Shown here piece by piece: positions 8,392-16,922 of a stretch of 64,000 nt of DNA. Position numbers and translations under genes: made by a program. The stretch comes from Hymenobacter sp. YC55 (lineage in GTDB: Bacteria; Bacteroidota; Bacteroidia; Cytophagales; Hymenobacteraceae): assembly GCF_029433095.1 (NCBI RefSeq), contig NZ_JARNTX010000010.1, positions 56,480 to 120,479 on the forward strand, given 5' to 3'. Numbering within the stretch: position 1 is the first letter of the stretch; the number at the start of each line of letters is the position of its first letter. The notes below the pieces were generated by a model that did no database searches, was not told the DNA's origin, and worked only from the letters and a program-made list of their open reading frames with translations.

Positions 8392-9766
8392 ACGGCTCGA
8401 AATCGGCATTTTCTTTCGGCTGTTGGGGCTGTTGGCGCTGCTATATGGGGCGGTTTACTACGTAAATCAGGCGTCGTATGTACCGGTGCTGTTCGCTGGC
8501 CTGCTGCTTATTGCACTCGTGCTGGAACTGGCCCGCTACGTGACGCGTAGCAACAAAGAGCTAGCTAGCTTTATTCTGGCAGTGAAATACCGCGACTTTT
8601 CCCAGCACTTCAACGAAGCGCACACCAACCCTTCTCTTAAGCAACTCCACGAAGCCTTCAACCAGATCAACAACACGTTTCGGCAGCTCAGCGCTGAAAA
8701 AGAAGCCCAGTTCACCTACCTGCAAACGGTGCTGGAATTAATTGACACCGGCATTATCTCCTATGATGCCGAAGGACGGGTGGAGTGGGTGAATGAGTCG
8801 TTTAAGCAAACGCTTGAGCTGCCTTACTTGCACAACATCCATGCGCTGCAAAAGCGCCATGCGGTGCTCTACGACGCTATTATGCAGCTTGCGCCCGGTA
8901 GCCCGGTAGTAGTGAAGCTGACGGTAGAGCAGAAGGCCATGCAACTGCTGTTGTCGGCCACAGCGTTCAAGCTGCACGGCCGCAGCTTCACGCTTATTGC
9001 CTTCAAAAATGTAAGCCACGCACTAGACGAAACGGAAACCGAGGCTTGGCAGAAGCTATTGCGCGTTATGACCCATGAAATTATGAACTCGGTAGCTCCG
9101 ATTGCCTCGCTAGCGGATACGCTCCGCCGTCACGTGCGCCTGGAAAAAGAGAAAGCCACCGAACCATTCAGCTACGACCCCGACCTACTCGACGATGTGG
9201 AAGAGGGCATTCGTATTATTCAGCACCGCAGCGAAGGCTTGCTGAATTTTGCCCAGGTATACCGCAATTTCAGCAAGATCACCACGCCGCTGCTGACCAC
9301 TATTTACGTGCAGGAGCTGTTTAACAGCATTCAGGCCCTACTAACACGTCAACTCACGGAGCAGCATACCGAGCTGCTGATTTCCGTACAACCCCCTGAC
9401 CTGCTGCTACAAGCTGACAGCCGCCTGATGGAGCAAGTGCTGATCAACTTAATTCTCAACGCAGCACACGCAGTGCAAAACCGTCCTCATCCGCAGATTC
9501 AGTTGCTAGCTAGAATGGGGGAGAAAGAACAAGTTGTTCTGGAAGTACTAGACAACGGCACTGGCATTCCTGCTGACTTACTGGACAGCATTTTCATTCC
9601 GTTTTTCACTACGCACTCCAATGGATCAGGCATCGGATTGAGCCTTGCCAAGCAAATTATGCACCTACACAAAGGCAGTATTCAGGTGCAGTCTATTGAA
9701 GGTGTGGGCAGTGTTTTCCGGCTGGAATTTCAAGCAACAGCCGATAATAAGTTGCCGAAAGCCTAG
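8381..9766 (+). CDS. NtrY-like sensor histidine kinase
   Basis: Kinase partner of the NtrC-type regulator, 461 residues from the ATG at 8381, which overlaps the end of the regulator gene by 11 bases. The upstream in-frame ATG at 8297 lies inside that gene and is rejected. Two close membrane helices (about residues 8-50) are followed by a PAS-like region (about 110-215), a HisKA-like helix with phospho-acceptor His232 in MTHEIMNSVAP, and an HATPase domain. The latter shows the N box NLILNAAHAV, G1 DNGTGIP and G2 GSGIGLSLAKQIM. The very short periplasmic part suggests sensing within the membrane or cytoplasm, for instance envelope stress (inference). Confidence 0.93.
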   Translation: MTFKRLEIGIFFRLLGLLALLYGAVYYVNQASYVPVLFAGLLLIALVLELARYVTRSNKELASFILAVKYRDFSQHFNEAHTNPSLKQLHEAFNQINNTFRQLSAEKEAQFTYLQTVLELIDTGIISYDAEGRVEWVNESFKQTLELPYLHNIHALQKRHAVLYDAIMQLAPGSPVVVKLTVEQKAMQLLLSATAFKLHGRSFTLIAFKNVSHALDETETEAWQKLLRVMTHEIMNSVAPIASLADTLRRHVRLEKEKATEPFSYDPDLLDDVEEGIRIIQHRSEGLLNFAQVYRNFSKITTPLLTTIYVQELFNSIQALLTRQLTEQHTELLISVQPPDLLLQADSRLMEQVLINLILNAAHAVQNRPHPQIQLLARMGEKEQVVLEVLDNGTGIPADLLDSIFIPFFTTHSNGSGIGLSLAKQIMHLHKGSIQVQSIEGVGSVFRLEFQATADNKLPKA

Positions 9767-9996
9767 TTACTCAGCAGTAAAATAGCTTAGTAGCAAGGGT
9801 TATAGCAGAGCATTAAGTGGCAGAAAGCTAAAACTTAGAAAAGTGATGCTTAGATGCCAATTACAAACTGGAGTCGCTAGAAACTCTTAAAGAACTTATT
9901 TGCAGTTGATGTGCCTATTGCCGTGAGTGAAGTTGGTTGATACAGCCATTGAGTTGGCAGGTGCGCAAGAACCAATCTTATGTAGCAGCAAAGCTT

Positions 9997-10410
9997 CTAG
10001 CAGGAAAGCAAATAGGCGCGAGCTTCTTCTAATGTTTTAAACGCGTTGGAGTCGTTTCGCTTATGGGCCTCAGCTTGTACTTCGTGGACGGAAAGCCGGG
10101 CAACGGCATCTTTTGCCATCATGAATGCTGTGCATACTCGCTCGGGACGTGCAATTCCACCCCCGTACCATTCCTTGGCCAACATGGCTTTTTCCAGCTC
10201 AGTCAAGGGTTGAATCCGGTGCATGTCCACCAAAATGCGGTGCCACCTGCGCCGTAGCAATAGCTGCCCCAAATGCGTCAGTAGTGCCCGCAATTCAACG
10301 AGTTGCCGGGGTACGTCATGGTATAGAACGAAAGCATATCCCTCCGGATGCTCAGTGATGCGACCAACAGCATTTTCAAAGTAAACAGCGTGTCGGGTAC
10401 TGGTCGGCAT
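9997..10410 (-). CDS. Hypothetical protein, possible STAS/SpoIIAA-like fold
   Basis: 137-residue soluble protein starting at the ATG 10408-10410. No motif gives a firm function. The pattern of an N-terminal strand pair (HAVYFENAVGRITEHPEGYAF), a helix, a hydrophobic strand with RILVDMHRIQPL, then alternating helices and a C-terminal FKTLEEARAYLL helix resembles small STAS/SEC14-like stress proteins common in Hymenobacteraceae. It stands alone: 230 bp without a gene separate it from the kinase gene, and its upstream side faces the NmrA-type gene. The STAS assignment is by overall pattern only. Confidence 0.6.
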   Translation of the reverse strand: MPTSTRHAVYFENAVGRITEHPEGYAFVLYHDVPRQLVELRALLTHLGQLLLRRRWHRILVDMHRIQPLTELEKAMLAKEWYGGGIARPERVCTAFMMAKDAVARLSVHEVQAEAHKRNDSNAFKTLEEARAYLLSC

Positions 10411-10949
10411 ACAAAATGGCTTTCAACAAACTTGCTTAGAAATGTCCATAAAATTATAGATAATATTTCTGAACCCCTATTTATCTAACGGAAGTACATA
10501 AGTTTTTAGGCTCGACTTTCTGGCTATTTAGTAAGGTAGTTCCCATGCCTCTTAGTTTGATAGTCCCGTGGCCGAGGTACAGGCTGGAACCCACGACCTG
10601 GAAGCGCGCCGCACTTAAGGCAAAGTGGCCTTACTGTTTTAATGGGTTAGCTACTCGACAAGTGCTGGTCCGGCTAAGCGCAGTCGGAGCATGACCGACT
10701 GATAGCCTTCTTTTCCTAAACTCTTACTCCCCAAACTCATGCTTCTTCCTACTGCGTATGCCGACGTACTTACGCAGTTTATCACGGCCAACGGTAACTC
10801 CTTTACCACATGCTTAGGGCACTTTTTAATACAGTGCTAGTTGCTTCAACTGGCTGTGTTTTACTGCTGGCGTGCGAGAGGACGCCGCTTTGTGAAAGCT
10901 AAATCTATAGGCATTTGAAAGACCGTCAGAGAATATAAATTCAACAAAT
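10411..10949. other. Intergenic region with no confident gene
   Basis: Divergent spacer between the small STAS-like gene and the NmrA-type gene. A 33-codon frame at 10739-10840 on the plus strand (MLLPTAYADVLTQFITANGN...) looks protein-like but is too short to support. The stretch near 10562-10600 reads vaguely like a tRNA T-arm in reverse, without a cloverleaf. Confidence 0.3.
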
Positions 10950-10983
10950 CTTGCAAGTATACTATACGGTATAGTATACTTGC
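10950..10983 (+). promoter_or_regulatory. Operator palindrome overlapping the NmrA-type gene promoter
   Basis: A perfect inverted repeat with 15-bp arms around one central base spans 10953-10983; each arm reads GCAAGTATACTATAC. It fills the space between a -33-like CTTG (10950-10953) and a -7-like TATACTTG (10975-10982), 21 bp apart. That geometry fits repression by steric block. The TATAC/GTATA core resembles operators of HxlR-family redox regulators (inference). No HxlR gene is in the window. Confidence 0.65.
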
Positions 10984-11009
10984 TGGTGTAAATCATTTCG
11001 TCGCGCTCT

Positions 11010-11888
11010 ATGAAAATCGTTGTAACAGGTTCATTAGGAAATATCAGCAAGCCATTGGCGCAAGCACTTGTTGAGCAAGGTCATGAAGTGATCATCATCA
11101 GTCGCAAGCACGACAGCCAAGCGGAAATTAAAGCCTTGGGTGCTACTGCTGCTATCGGCTCGCTCGAAGATGCTGGCTTCCTGGCGTCTACCTTCGCCGG
11201 AGCCGATGCCGTGTACGTGATGGTACCGCCCAACTTTGCGGAGCCAAACCAAGTGGCCTACTATAGCCGACTAGCTCATAACTACGCTCACGCCATCAAG
11301 CAAGCAGATGTCAAGCGGGTTGTTGGCCTCAGCAGCTGGGGTGCTCATCTAGACAAAGGCACCGGTCCCATCCTTGGCTCGCATCACGTAGAGCGTATTC
11401 TTAACGAACTAGCTGATGTGGCCCTTGCTCACCTGCGGCCAACGTCTTTTTACACCAACCTGTATGGCTTCGTGGGTATGATAAAAGCTCAAGGCTTTAT
11501 GGGCGCCAACTATGGGGGCGACGACAAAGTAGCCATGGTTCACCCCCGTGACATTGCTGCCGCTGCCGCCGAAGAGCTTACAACTCCTGGTGCTACCGGC
11601 CAGCACGTTCGCTACGTTTCCAGTGATGAGTGCACCTGTGCCGAAGCCGCACGTGTTCTGGGAGCAGCTATCGGCAAGCCCGACTTGCAATGGTTAACCT
11701 TTACCAACGAGCAAATGCAAGAAGACCTAGAGCAAAACGGAGTGCCAGCCCCGGCTGCTGCTGGCGTGGTGGAGTTGTACGCCAGCATCCACAGCGGCAA
11801 GCTCGGCGAGGACTATGAACTCCACAAACCAGTCATGGGCAAGGTAAAGCTGGCCGATTTTGCAAAGGAATTTGCGGCTGCCTTCTAA
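11010..11888 (+). CDS. NmrA-family NAD(P)-binding oxidoreductase
   Basis: Atypical short-chain dehydrogenase of 292 residues with an N-terminal Rossmann fold. The nucleotide loop reads VTGSLGNISKPLAQAL, with strand 2 ending IISRK, favouring NADPH (inference). The middle contains VMVPPNF and VKRVVGLSSWGAH, typical of NmrA and QOR2/azoreductase-like proteins that act on or sense quinones and NAD(P)H. There is no SDR YxxxK catalytic pair. It is a single-gene unit, preceded by the perfect operator palindrome and followed by a very long hairpin. Expression under electrophile or quinone stress is suggested by the operator type but not proven. Confidence 0.85.
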   Translation: MKIVVTGSLGNISKPLAQALVEQGHEVIIISRKHDSQAEIKALGATAAIGSLEDAGFLASTFAGADAVYVMVPPNFAEPNQVAYYSRLAHNYAHAIKQADVKRVVGLSSWGAHLDKGTGPILGSHHVERILNELADVALAHLRPTSFYTNLYGFVGMIKAQGFMGANYGGDDKVAMVHPRDIAAAAAEELTTPGATGQHVRYVSSDECTCAEAARVLGAAIGKPDLQWLTFTNEQMQEDLEQNGVPAPAAAGVVELYASIHSGKLGEDYELHKPVMGKVKLADFAKEFAAAF

Positions 11889-11960
11889 CGAAACCTGCGT
11901 CAACACAAAAAGAGGCGGCCCTTTATGAGGCCGCCTCTTTTTGTGTTGACGCAGGTTTCG
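11889..11960. terminator. Bidirectional terminator with unusually long perfect arms
   Basis: A perfect 32-bp inverted repeat (11889-11920 and 11929-11960) with an 8-base loop lies between the convergent NmrA-type and LacI-type genes. Inside it, GAGGCGGCC pairs with GGCCGCCTC followed by TTTTTGTG, and the same pattern occurs on the opposite strand, so it can stop transcription from both sides. The perfect pairing extends well beyond the part needed for termination. Confidence 0.8.
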
Positions 11961-11990
11961 GGCCTTTGTAATGGCTATGCTCTGGTTGTC

Positions 11991-13064
11991 TTACTTATCT
12001 AAGTAGTAATGCACATTCTCCTTAGTTATGATGTCGAGGGGCAGGTTTTTAATGGAAGCCACCTCCTTCTTGAAGACGAGTTGGTCGGCCAGGGCGTATA
12101 GGCCCCGGTAGCCTTGCTTCTTCGGGTTCTGGTTGATGAGAAAGTCAATGACGTTCTCGTGCAGAAAGTGCAGGTTTTTTTCCAGCAAGTCGTAGCCCAC
12201 TAGGCGCAGGCTCTCGCGGTGATAGGCCTGCAGATAAGGCGCAATCTCGTAGGCTTTTGAAGTGCTTACGAAAATACCCTGCAACTGCTGGGGCGTCTCG
12301 TCGAGCAAGGTCGTGAGCTGGCGGGCAAAAGCTGGGTCGGTTGGGTCAGGCAAGTCCAAGCGGCGCAACGTGTAGGTGCCCTGAGCCGGGTCGGTGGCTA
12401 GCTGAGCGAAGTAGTCGCGGAAGCCACGCTCTTTCTCGGCTACATGCACGGCATTGGCAATGTCCTCCCCGATGTGCGCGATGAGAAAGGTAGCTGGCGC
12501 TGGTTGGCCCAACTGCAGCAGTTTGCCTGCCAGCACCCCGCTCTGATACGAGTCCTGGCCCACGTAGCTCAGCGCCTGCGCCTCAGCAATGTGGGTGTTG
12601 AACAAGACATACGGAATCTGCGCCTGTTGCCAAGCTGTAAAAAAGGCCAGGCTCTCGCGATAGAACAAAGGTGCCACTAGAATACCGTCGGGCTGCGCCT
12701 CAGTAGCAGCCTGCGCCTGCTGGCGAAAAGAGGCCACCTGCGTCAGGGCGTAGGGAAAGCTGAGCACGCTGACGCCATAAGCCTTCAACTCACGGGCCGC
12801 TTTCTCGATGCCAAGCCAGGGCGCCTCCCAATAAGGATCGAGTGTGTGGTCGGGATGGAGTACAGCCAGGCGGTAAGAACGATTGGCCCCGAGCGTGCGC
12901 GCCAGCAGGTTGGGCTCGTAATCCAGCTCCTGCATCATGCGTAGCACCTTCTGGCGCACGTCCTCTGCTACGCGGCCGCGGTTGTGCAGCACCCGATCGA
13001 CCGTGCCCACCGACACGTTGGCCTTGGCGGCGATGTCCTTTAGCCGCACTCCGTTCTTGCCCAT
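11991..13064 (-). CDS. LacI-family transcriptional regulator, probable regulator of the chitin/GlcNAc genes
   Basis: 357 residues from the ATG at 13062-13064 (MGKNGVRLKDIAAKANVSVG), where the LacI helix-turn-helix begins; an upstream in-frame start would add 38 unrelated residues. Residues about 6-60 form the HTH and hinge helix (VGTVDRVLHNRGRVAEDVRQKV, then LARTLG). The remainder is a type I periplasmic-binding-protein-like sugar domain with PDGILVAPLFY and QGIFVSTSKAYEI. It is divergent from the NagB fusion. Paired 12-bp palindromes upstream of that gene and of the SusC/SusD genes are its likely targets. The effector is probably GlcNAc, GlcNAc-6-P or GlcN-6-P (inference). Confidence 0.9.
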   Translation of the reverse strand: MGKNGVRLKDIAAKANVSVGTVDRVLHNRGRVAEDVRQKVLRMMQELDYEPNLLARTLGANRSYRLAVLHPDHTLDPYWEAPWLGIEKAARELKAYGVSVLSFPYALTQVASFRQQAQAATEAQPDGILVAPLFYRESLAFFTAWQQAQIPYVLFNTHIAEAQALSYVGQDSYQSGVLAGKLLQLGQPAPATFLIAHIGEDIANAVHVAEKERGFRDYFAQLATDPAQGTYTLRRLDLPDPTDPAFARQLTTLLDETPQQLQGIFVSTSKAYEIAPYLQAYHRESLRLVGYDLLEKNLHFLHENVIDFLINQNPKKQGYRGLYALADQLVFKKEVASIKNLPLDIITKENVHYYLDK

Positions 13065-13270
13065 AATTACTTTCTGCCTGAGGTGAATAGTCTGCCTTGT
13101 CCTTCGGTGAGGTGCCACTCCAACCCGGAAAAGTGATGCCGTAACGGGAATCCTAGGCTGTATGGAAGTTCGGGCCACACAAATTTAATTACTATGGTTG
13201 CCGTCACCTAGGTTTATTTCTAAACCTATGAAAAAGTCTGGTTCTAGACTAGCCCTGCTACTCAAAATGC

Positions 13271-13313
13271 GTGTGCGCACACTCATGGAAATTTATTTTG
13301 CGTGTGCGCACAC
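13271..13313. promoter_or_regulatory. Double LacI-type operator upstream of the NagB fusion
   Basis: Two perfect copies of the palindrome GTGTGCGCACAC lie at 13271-13282 and 13302-13313, 31 bp apart (three helical turns). Both are preceded by GC. The arrangement recurs upstream of SusC at 18083-18125. Binding by the divergent LacI-family protein is inference from position, symmetry and shared occurrence. Confidence 0.75.
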
Positions 13314-13330
13314 ATTTTTTCTTTTGTTTA

Positions 13331-13362
13331 TTTGCTTTATAATAATGAGGTGATTACGTTTG
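13331..13362 (+). promoter_or_regulatory. Bacteroidota-type promoter of the NagB fusion operon
   Basis: -33 TTTG at 13331-13334, a 20-bp spacer and -7 TACGTTTG at 13355-13362 match the group consensus TTTG/TAnnTTTG exactly. The double operator ends 41 bp before the -7 box, entirely upstream of the -33 box. The leader to the ATG at 13557 would be about 190 bases. Confidence 0.7.
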
Positions 13363-13556
13363 AATCAACCCGATATATACGGCTTCCCAAAGTCCAGTTG
13401 CGCGACTACGCTTAAGATGTCGCCTTCGCCCGTGTGACTTGTTTTCTCAAGTCGGTATTCCTGTGCTGTCAGCAAGTATTACGGCCAACTATTTTCCTGC
13501 ACGGGCCCTTCCTGCTTCGTTCTTAAAACCTTGATTTTTAAACTCGAAAACCAGCT

Positions 13557-15473
13557 ATGGAAGTTTTACATTACCCGGAAACCACGTTTGAGAAGCTGCC
13601 GGTAACGATTTTTGAGGATGCTGGGGAAGGCGCGGTCAGCGTAGCCTACGAAATTGCCGAGCTCATTCGCAGCAAGCAGGAAAAAGGCGAACAAGCCGTG
13701 TTGGGTCTAGCTACCGGGTCCTCGCCCATTGGCGTGTACAAAGAGTTGATTCGTCTGCACCGCGAGGAAGGCTTAAGCTTTGATAATGTAATCACCTTTA
13801 ACCTAGACGAGTATTATCCTATGCAGCCCGATGAGTTGCAGAGCTACGTGCACTTCATGCACGAGCAGCTCTTCAACCACATCGACATCCGGCCCGAAAA
13901 CATCCACATTCCGGACGGCACCCTGCCGGTGGAAAAAGTGAAAGAGTACTGCTTGGCCTACGAGCAGAAAATTAAGGCCTGCGGTGGGCTGGATTTGCAG
14001 CTGCTTGGCATCGGCCGCACGGGGCACATCGGCTTCAACGAGCCCGGCTCCTCAATTAATTCGGCCACCCGCTTGGTAAAGCTTGATCCGCTGACTATTA
14101 CCGACGCGGCAAAAGACTTTATCAAGGAAGAGTACGTGCCGCTGCGGGCACTGACTATGGGGGTTGGCACCATCATGAAAGCCCGGCAGATCATTTTGCT
14201 GGCCTGGGGTGAAGGCAAAGCTAAAATCCTGCAGGAAACCGTAGAAGGCAAGATTTCCGACGAAGTACCCGCTTCGTTTTTGCAGCAGCACCCTCAGGTG
14301 CAAGTAGTGGTCGATAAATGGGCTGGGCTAGAGCTTACCCGCATCAAAACGCCGTGGCTGGTAGGCATGTGCTTATGGGACGACAGCCTAATCAGGCGAG
14401 CTGTAATCTGGCTGAGCTTGAAAATGCACAAGCCCATTCTCAAGCTCACCGACGAAGATTATAAGGATGGCAGCTTAAGCGACTTATTGGCTGAAGCCGG
14501 TAATGCCTACGCCTTGAACATCAAGGTGTTTAACACCATTCAGCACACCATAACGGGCTGGCCCGGCGGCAAGCCTAACTCCAACGATACGCAACGCCCC
14601 GAGCGGGCCACGCCGGCCCTGAAACGGTCGTTGATTTTCAGCCCTCACCCCGACGACGACGTTATTTCGATGGGCGGCACGTTGCTGCGACTGGTTGATC
14701 AGGGGCACGACGTGCACGTGGCCTACCAGACGTCGGGTAACCTGGCTGTGTTCGATGACGATGCGCGCCGCTATGCTGACTTCGCGCTGGGCTTCGCAGA
14801 AAAGCTGAACTTGGGCGTGGCTACTATGCAGCAACAGCACGCCGACGTAGTGGAATTCCTGAAGCACAAGAAGCTTGGGGAAGAAGACAGCGCGTTGGTG
14901 CAAGAAATCAAGGCGCTTATCCGGCGGGGCGAAGCCGCAGCAGCCTGCCGCTTCTGTGGAGTGAAAGAGCAGAACGTGCACTTCATGAACATGCCGTTTT
15001 ACGAGACAGGGCAAGTGAAGAAAAAGCCCCTGGGTGAAGCGGATATTCAAGCCGTAGTCGACATTCTACAGGAAATCCGGCCGCACCAAATTTTTGCCGC
15101 TGGCGACTTGCGCGACCCCCACGGTACCCACCGCGTTTGTCTGGATGCCATTTTTGCGGCCCTTGCCCGCCTCAAGGGCAAGGAAGCTTGGCTGGACGAC
15201 TGCTACCTGTGGCTGTACCGGGGTGCTTGGCAAGAGTGGGATGTCGAGGAGATTGAAATGGCCGTGCCTATTAGCCCTGAAGAGCTAATGCGCAAGCGCA
15301 AAGCCATTTTCAAGCACCAATCGCAGAAAGACAGCGCCGTATTCCCCGGCAACGACAAGCGGGAGTTCTGGCAACGCTCCGAAGACCGCAACCACGCTAC
15401 TGCCAAGCTCTACGACCAGCTAGGGCTGACGGAGTACGAGGCCATTGAAGCCTTCGTGCGGCACCGATTCTAG
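13557..15473 (+). CDS. nagB: Glucosamine-6-phosphate deaminase fused to a PIG-L/LmbE deacetylase domain
   Basis: 638-residue two-domain enzyme of the long NagB form known in Bacteroidota. Residues about 1-270 are NagB-like: ATGSSPIGVYKEL (substrate phosphate and sugar contact), NLDEYY with Asp84 (E. coli Asp72), and GIGRTGHIGFNEPGSS with His157 and Glu162. Thr155 stands where the E. coli enzyme has Asp141. Residues about 350-638 form a PIG-L domain with the zinc motif SPHPDDD (362-368) and DPHGTHR further on. NagB converts GlcN-6-P to fructose-6-P and ammonia. The second domain may supply the preceding deacetylation, as no nagA is nearby (inference). It is the first gene downstream of the double operator and is followed by the transporter gene. 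Confidence 0.92.
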   Translation: MEVLHYPETTFEKLPVTIFEDAGEGAVSVAYEIAELIRSKQEKGEQAVLGLATGSSPIGVYKELIRLHREEGLSFDNVITFNLDEYYPMQPDELQSYVHFMHEQLFNHIDIRPENIHIPDGTLPVEKVKEYCLAYEQKIKACGGLDLQLLGIGRTGHIGFNEPGSSINSATRLVKLDPLTITDAAKDFIKEEYVPLRALTMGVGTIMKARQIILLAWGEGKAKILQETVEGKISDEVPASFLQQHPQVQVVVDKWAGLELTRIKTPWLVGMCLWDDSLIRRAVIWLSLKMHKPILKLTDEDYKDGSLSDLLAEAGNAYALNIKVFNTIQHTITGWPGGKPNSNDTQRPERATPALKRSLIFSPHPDDDVISMGGTLLRLVDQGHDVHVAYQTSGNLAVFDDDARRYADFALGFAEKLNLGVATMQQQHADVVEFLKHKKLGEEDSALVQEIKALIRRGEAAAACRFCGVKEQNVHFMNMPFYETGQVKKKPLGEADIQAVVDILQEIRPHQIFAAGDLRDPHGTHRVCLDAIFAALARLKGKEAWLDDCYLWLYRGAWQEWDVEEIEMAVPISPEELMRKRKAIFKHQSQKDSAVFPGNDKREFWQRSEDRNHATAKLYDQLGLTEYEAIEAFVRHRF

Positions 15474-15623
15474 CACAGTCATTTCCGAGAAAGTACCTGA
15501 ACTAGCGTGGCACAGCTTGCTGTGTTGCGCTAGGCAGGTGAGGTACACCCGTTTCGCGCCCGATGCTGTGCCGCGGCCGCTAGTTGGCAAGCACAACGCT
15601 ATCCTGTAATCTTCTGACTACGA

Positions 15624-16910
15624 ATGAACAACGCCAGAGAGTCCGTTATTCCGCCGTTGGCTATCATTGGCGCGCTATTTTTCATCTTCGGGTTTATCAC
15701 CTGGCTGAACGGCACGCTGATTCCCTTTCTGAAACTGGCGTGCGAGCTAACGTATTCGCAGGCTTTGCTGGTTACGTTTGCTTTCTACATTGCCTACGTT
15801 TTCCTGGCCATTCCTTCTTCGTTGATTTTGCAGAAAACGGGTTTTAAGAATGGTATGGCCTTGGGCTTAGTGGTGATGGCAGGAGGGGCGCTGGTGTTTG
15901 TGCCGGCGGCGCAGGTTCGTTCTTTCCCTCTCTTTCTCTCCGGGCTGTTCGTGCAGGGGGCGGGGCTGGCGTTGCTGCAAACGGCTTCCAACCCCTACGC
16001 CAGCATCCTGGGGCCTATAGAAAGTGCGGCTCAGCGCATCAGCATCCTTGGTATCTGCAATAAGATAGCCGGAGCCTTGAGTCCGGTGCTGATTGGTGCG
16101 GTGGTGTTGAAAGGAGCTACCGAACTTGAAAACCAACTAGCCAAGGCAATTTCGCCGGCTGCCAAGGCCGACCTGCTGCAACAGTTAGCCGACCGGGTCG
16201 TGTTCCCTTACGTGGTGATGGCCGGGGCGCTGCTGGTGCTGGCCCTGCTGATTAAGCTGTCGGGTTTGCCGGAGATTACCACTCAGCCGGATGCGGCAGC
16301 TGCTAGCGCACCAGAGTCGGCCGGCAGCATTTGGCAGTTTCCTCATCTGCTACTGGGAGTGGGGGCTATTTTCTGCTGCGTGGGCGTCGAGGTAATTGCT
16401 GGCGACACTATTATTCAGTATGGCCGCTCGCAAGGCATCAGCCTCGATATAGCTCGCAACTTCACTTCCCTCACGCTGATAGCCATGCTAATTGGGTACT
16501 GCGTGGGTATCTGGGCCATTCCGCGGTATGTAAGTCAGCAGACGGCCCTTAGCGTTTGCGCGCTAGTGGGAGTGGTTTTTACGGGCGGTGTGCTGTTTAC
16601 GCATGGTTACACGTCGGTGCTGTTTGTGGCACTGCTAGGTCTAGCCAATTCGCTGATGTGGCCCGCCATTTTTCCGCTGGGCATCAAGGGGCTGGGCAGC
16701 TTCACAGAGCGTGGCTCTGCCCTTCTGATTATGGGTATTGGGGGCGGGGCCGTGCTGCCGTACGTCTATGGCAAACTCAGCGAAAGTATTGGGTTGCAGC
16801 AGGCGTATTTGCTGCTTGTGCCGTGCTACTTGTACGTGCTGTTCTTTGCTTTGAAAGGGCACGCCTATCAAGTAGCAAAACCCGTGAAGCAAGTTGTGCC
16901 TACAGCTTAA
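15624..16910 (+). CDS. N-acetylglucosamine-type MFS sugar transporter (FucP/NagP family)
   Basis: Inner-membrane sugar:proton symporter of 428 residues with about twelve membrane helices. The N-terminal signature FGFITWLNGTLIPFLKLACEL is shared by FucP and NagP (shown here across positions 15690-15750), and the second half contains LGLANSLMWPAIFPLGIKGLG, also typical. Position between the NagB fusion and a secreted chitinase makes GlcNAc or chitobiose the likely substrate, as in known NagP proteins. It starts 150 bp after the fusion gene with no terminator seen, so it is probably in the same transcript, and the chitinase begins 12 bp after its stop. Confidence 0.88.
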   Translation: MNNARESVIPPLAIIGALFFIFGFITWLNGTLIPFLKLACELTYSQALLVTFAFYIAYVFLAIPSSLILQKTGFKNGMALGLVVMAGGALVFVPAAQVRSFPLFLSGLFVQGAGLALLQTASNPYASILGPIESAAQRISILGICNKIAGALSPVLIGAVVLKGATELENQLAKAISPAAKADLLQQLADRVVFPYVVMAGALLVLALLIKLSGLPEITTQPDAAAASAPESAGSIWQFPHLLLGVGAIFCCVGVEVIAGDTIIQYGRSQGISLDIARNFTSLTLIAMLIGYCVGIWAIPRYVSQQTALSVCALVGVVFTGGVLFTHGYTSVLFVALLGLANSLMWPAIFPLGIKGLGSFTERGSALLIMGIGGGAVLPYVYGKLSESIGLQQAYLLLVPCYLYVLFFALKGHAYQVAKPVKQVVPTA

Positions 16911-16922
16911 TTCACCACGACG

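Noticed and set aside
10562..10610. tRNA-like fragment (T-arm-like stretch on the minus strand)
   Set aside because: No acceptor, D or anticodon arms can be drawn around it.
10739..10840. 33-codon frame MLLPTAYADVLTQFITANGN...
   Set aside because: Looks protein-like but is too short and has no upstream signals or recognised family.
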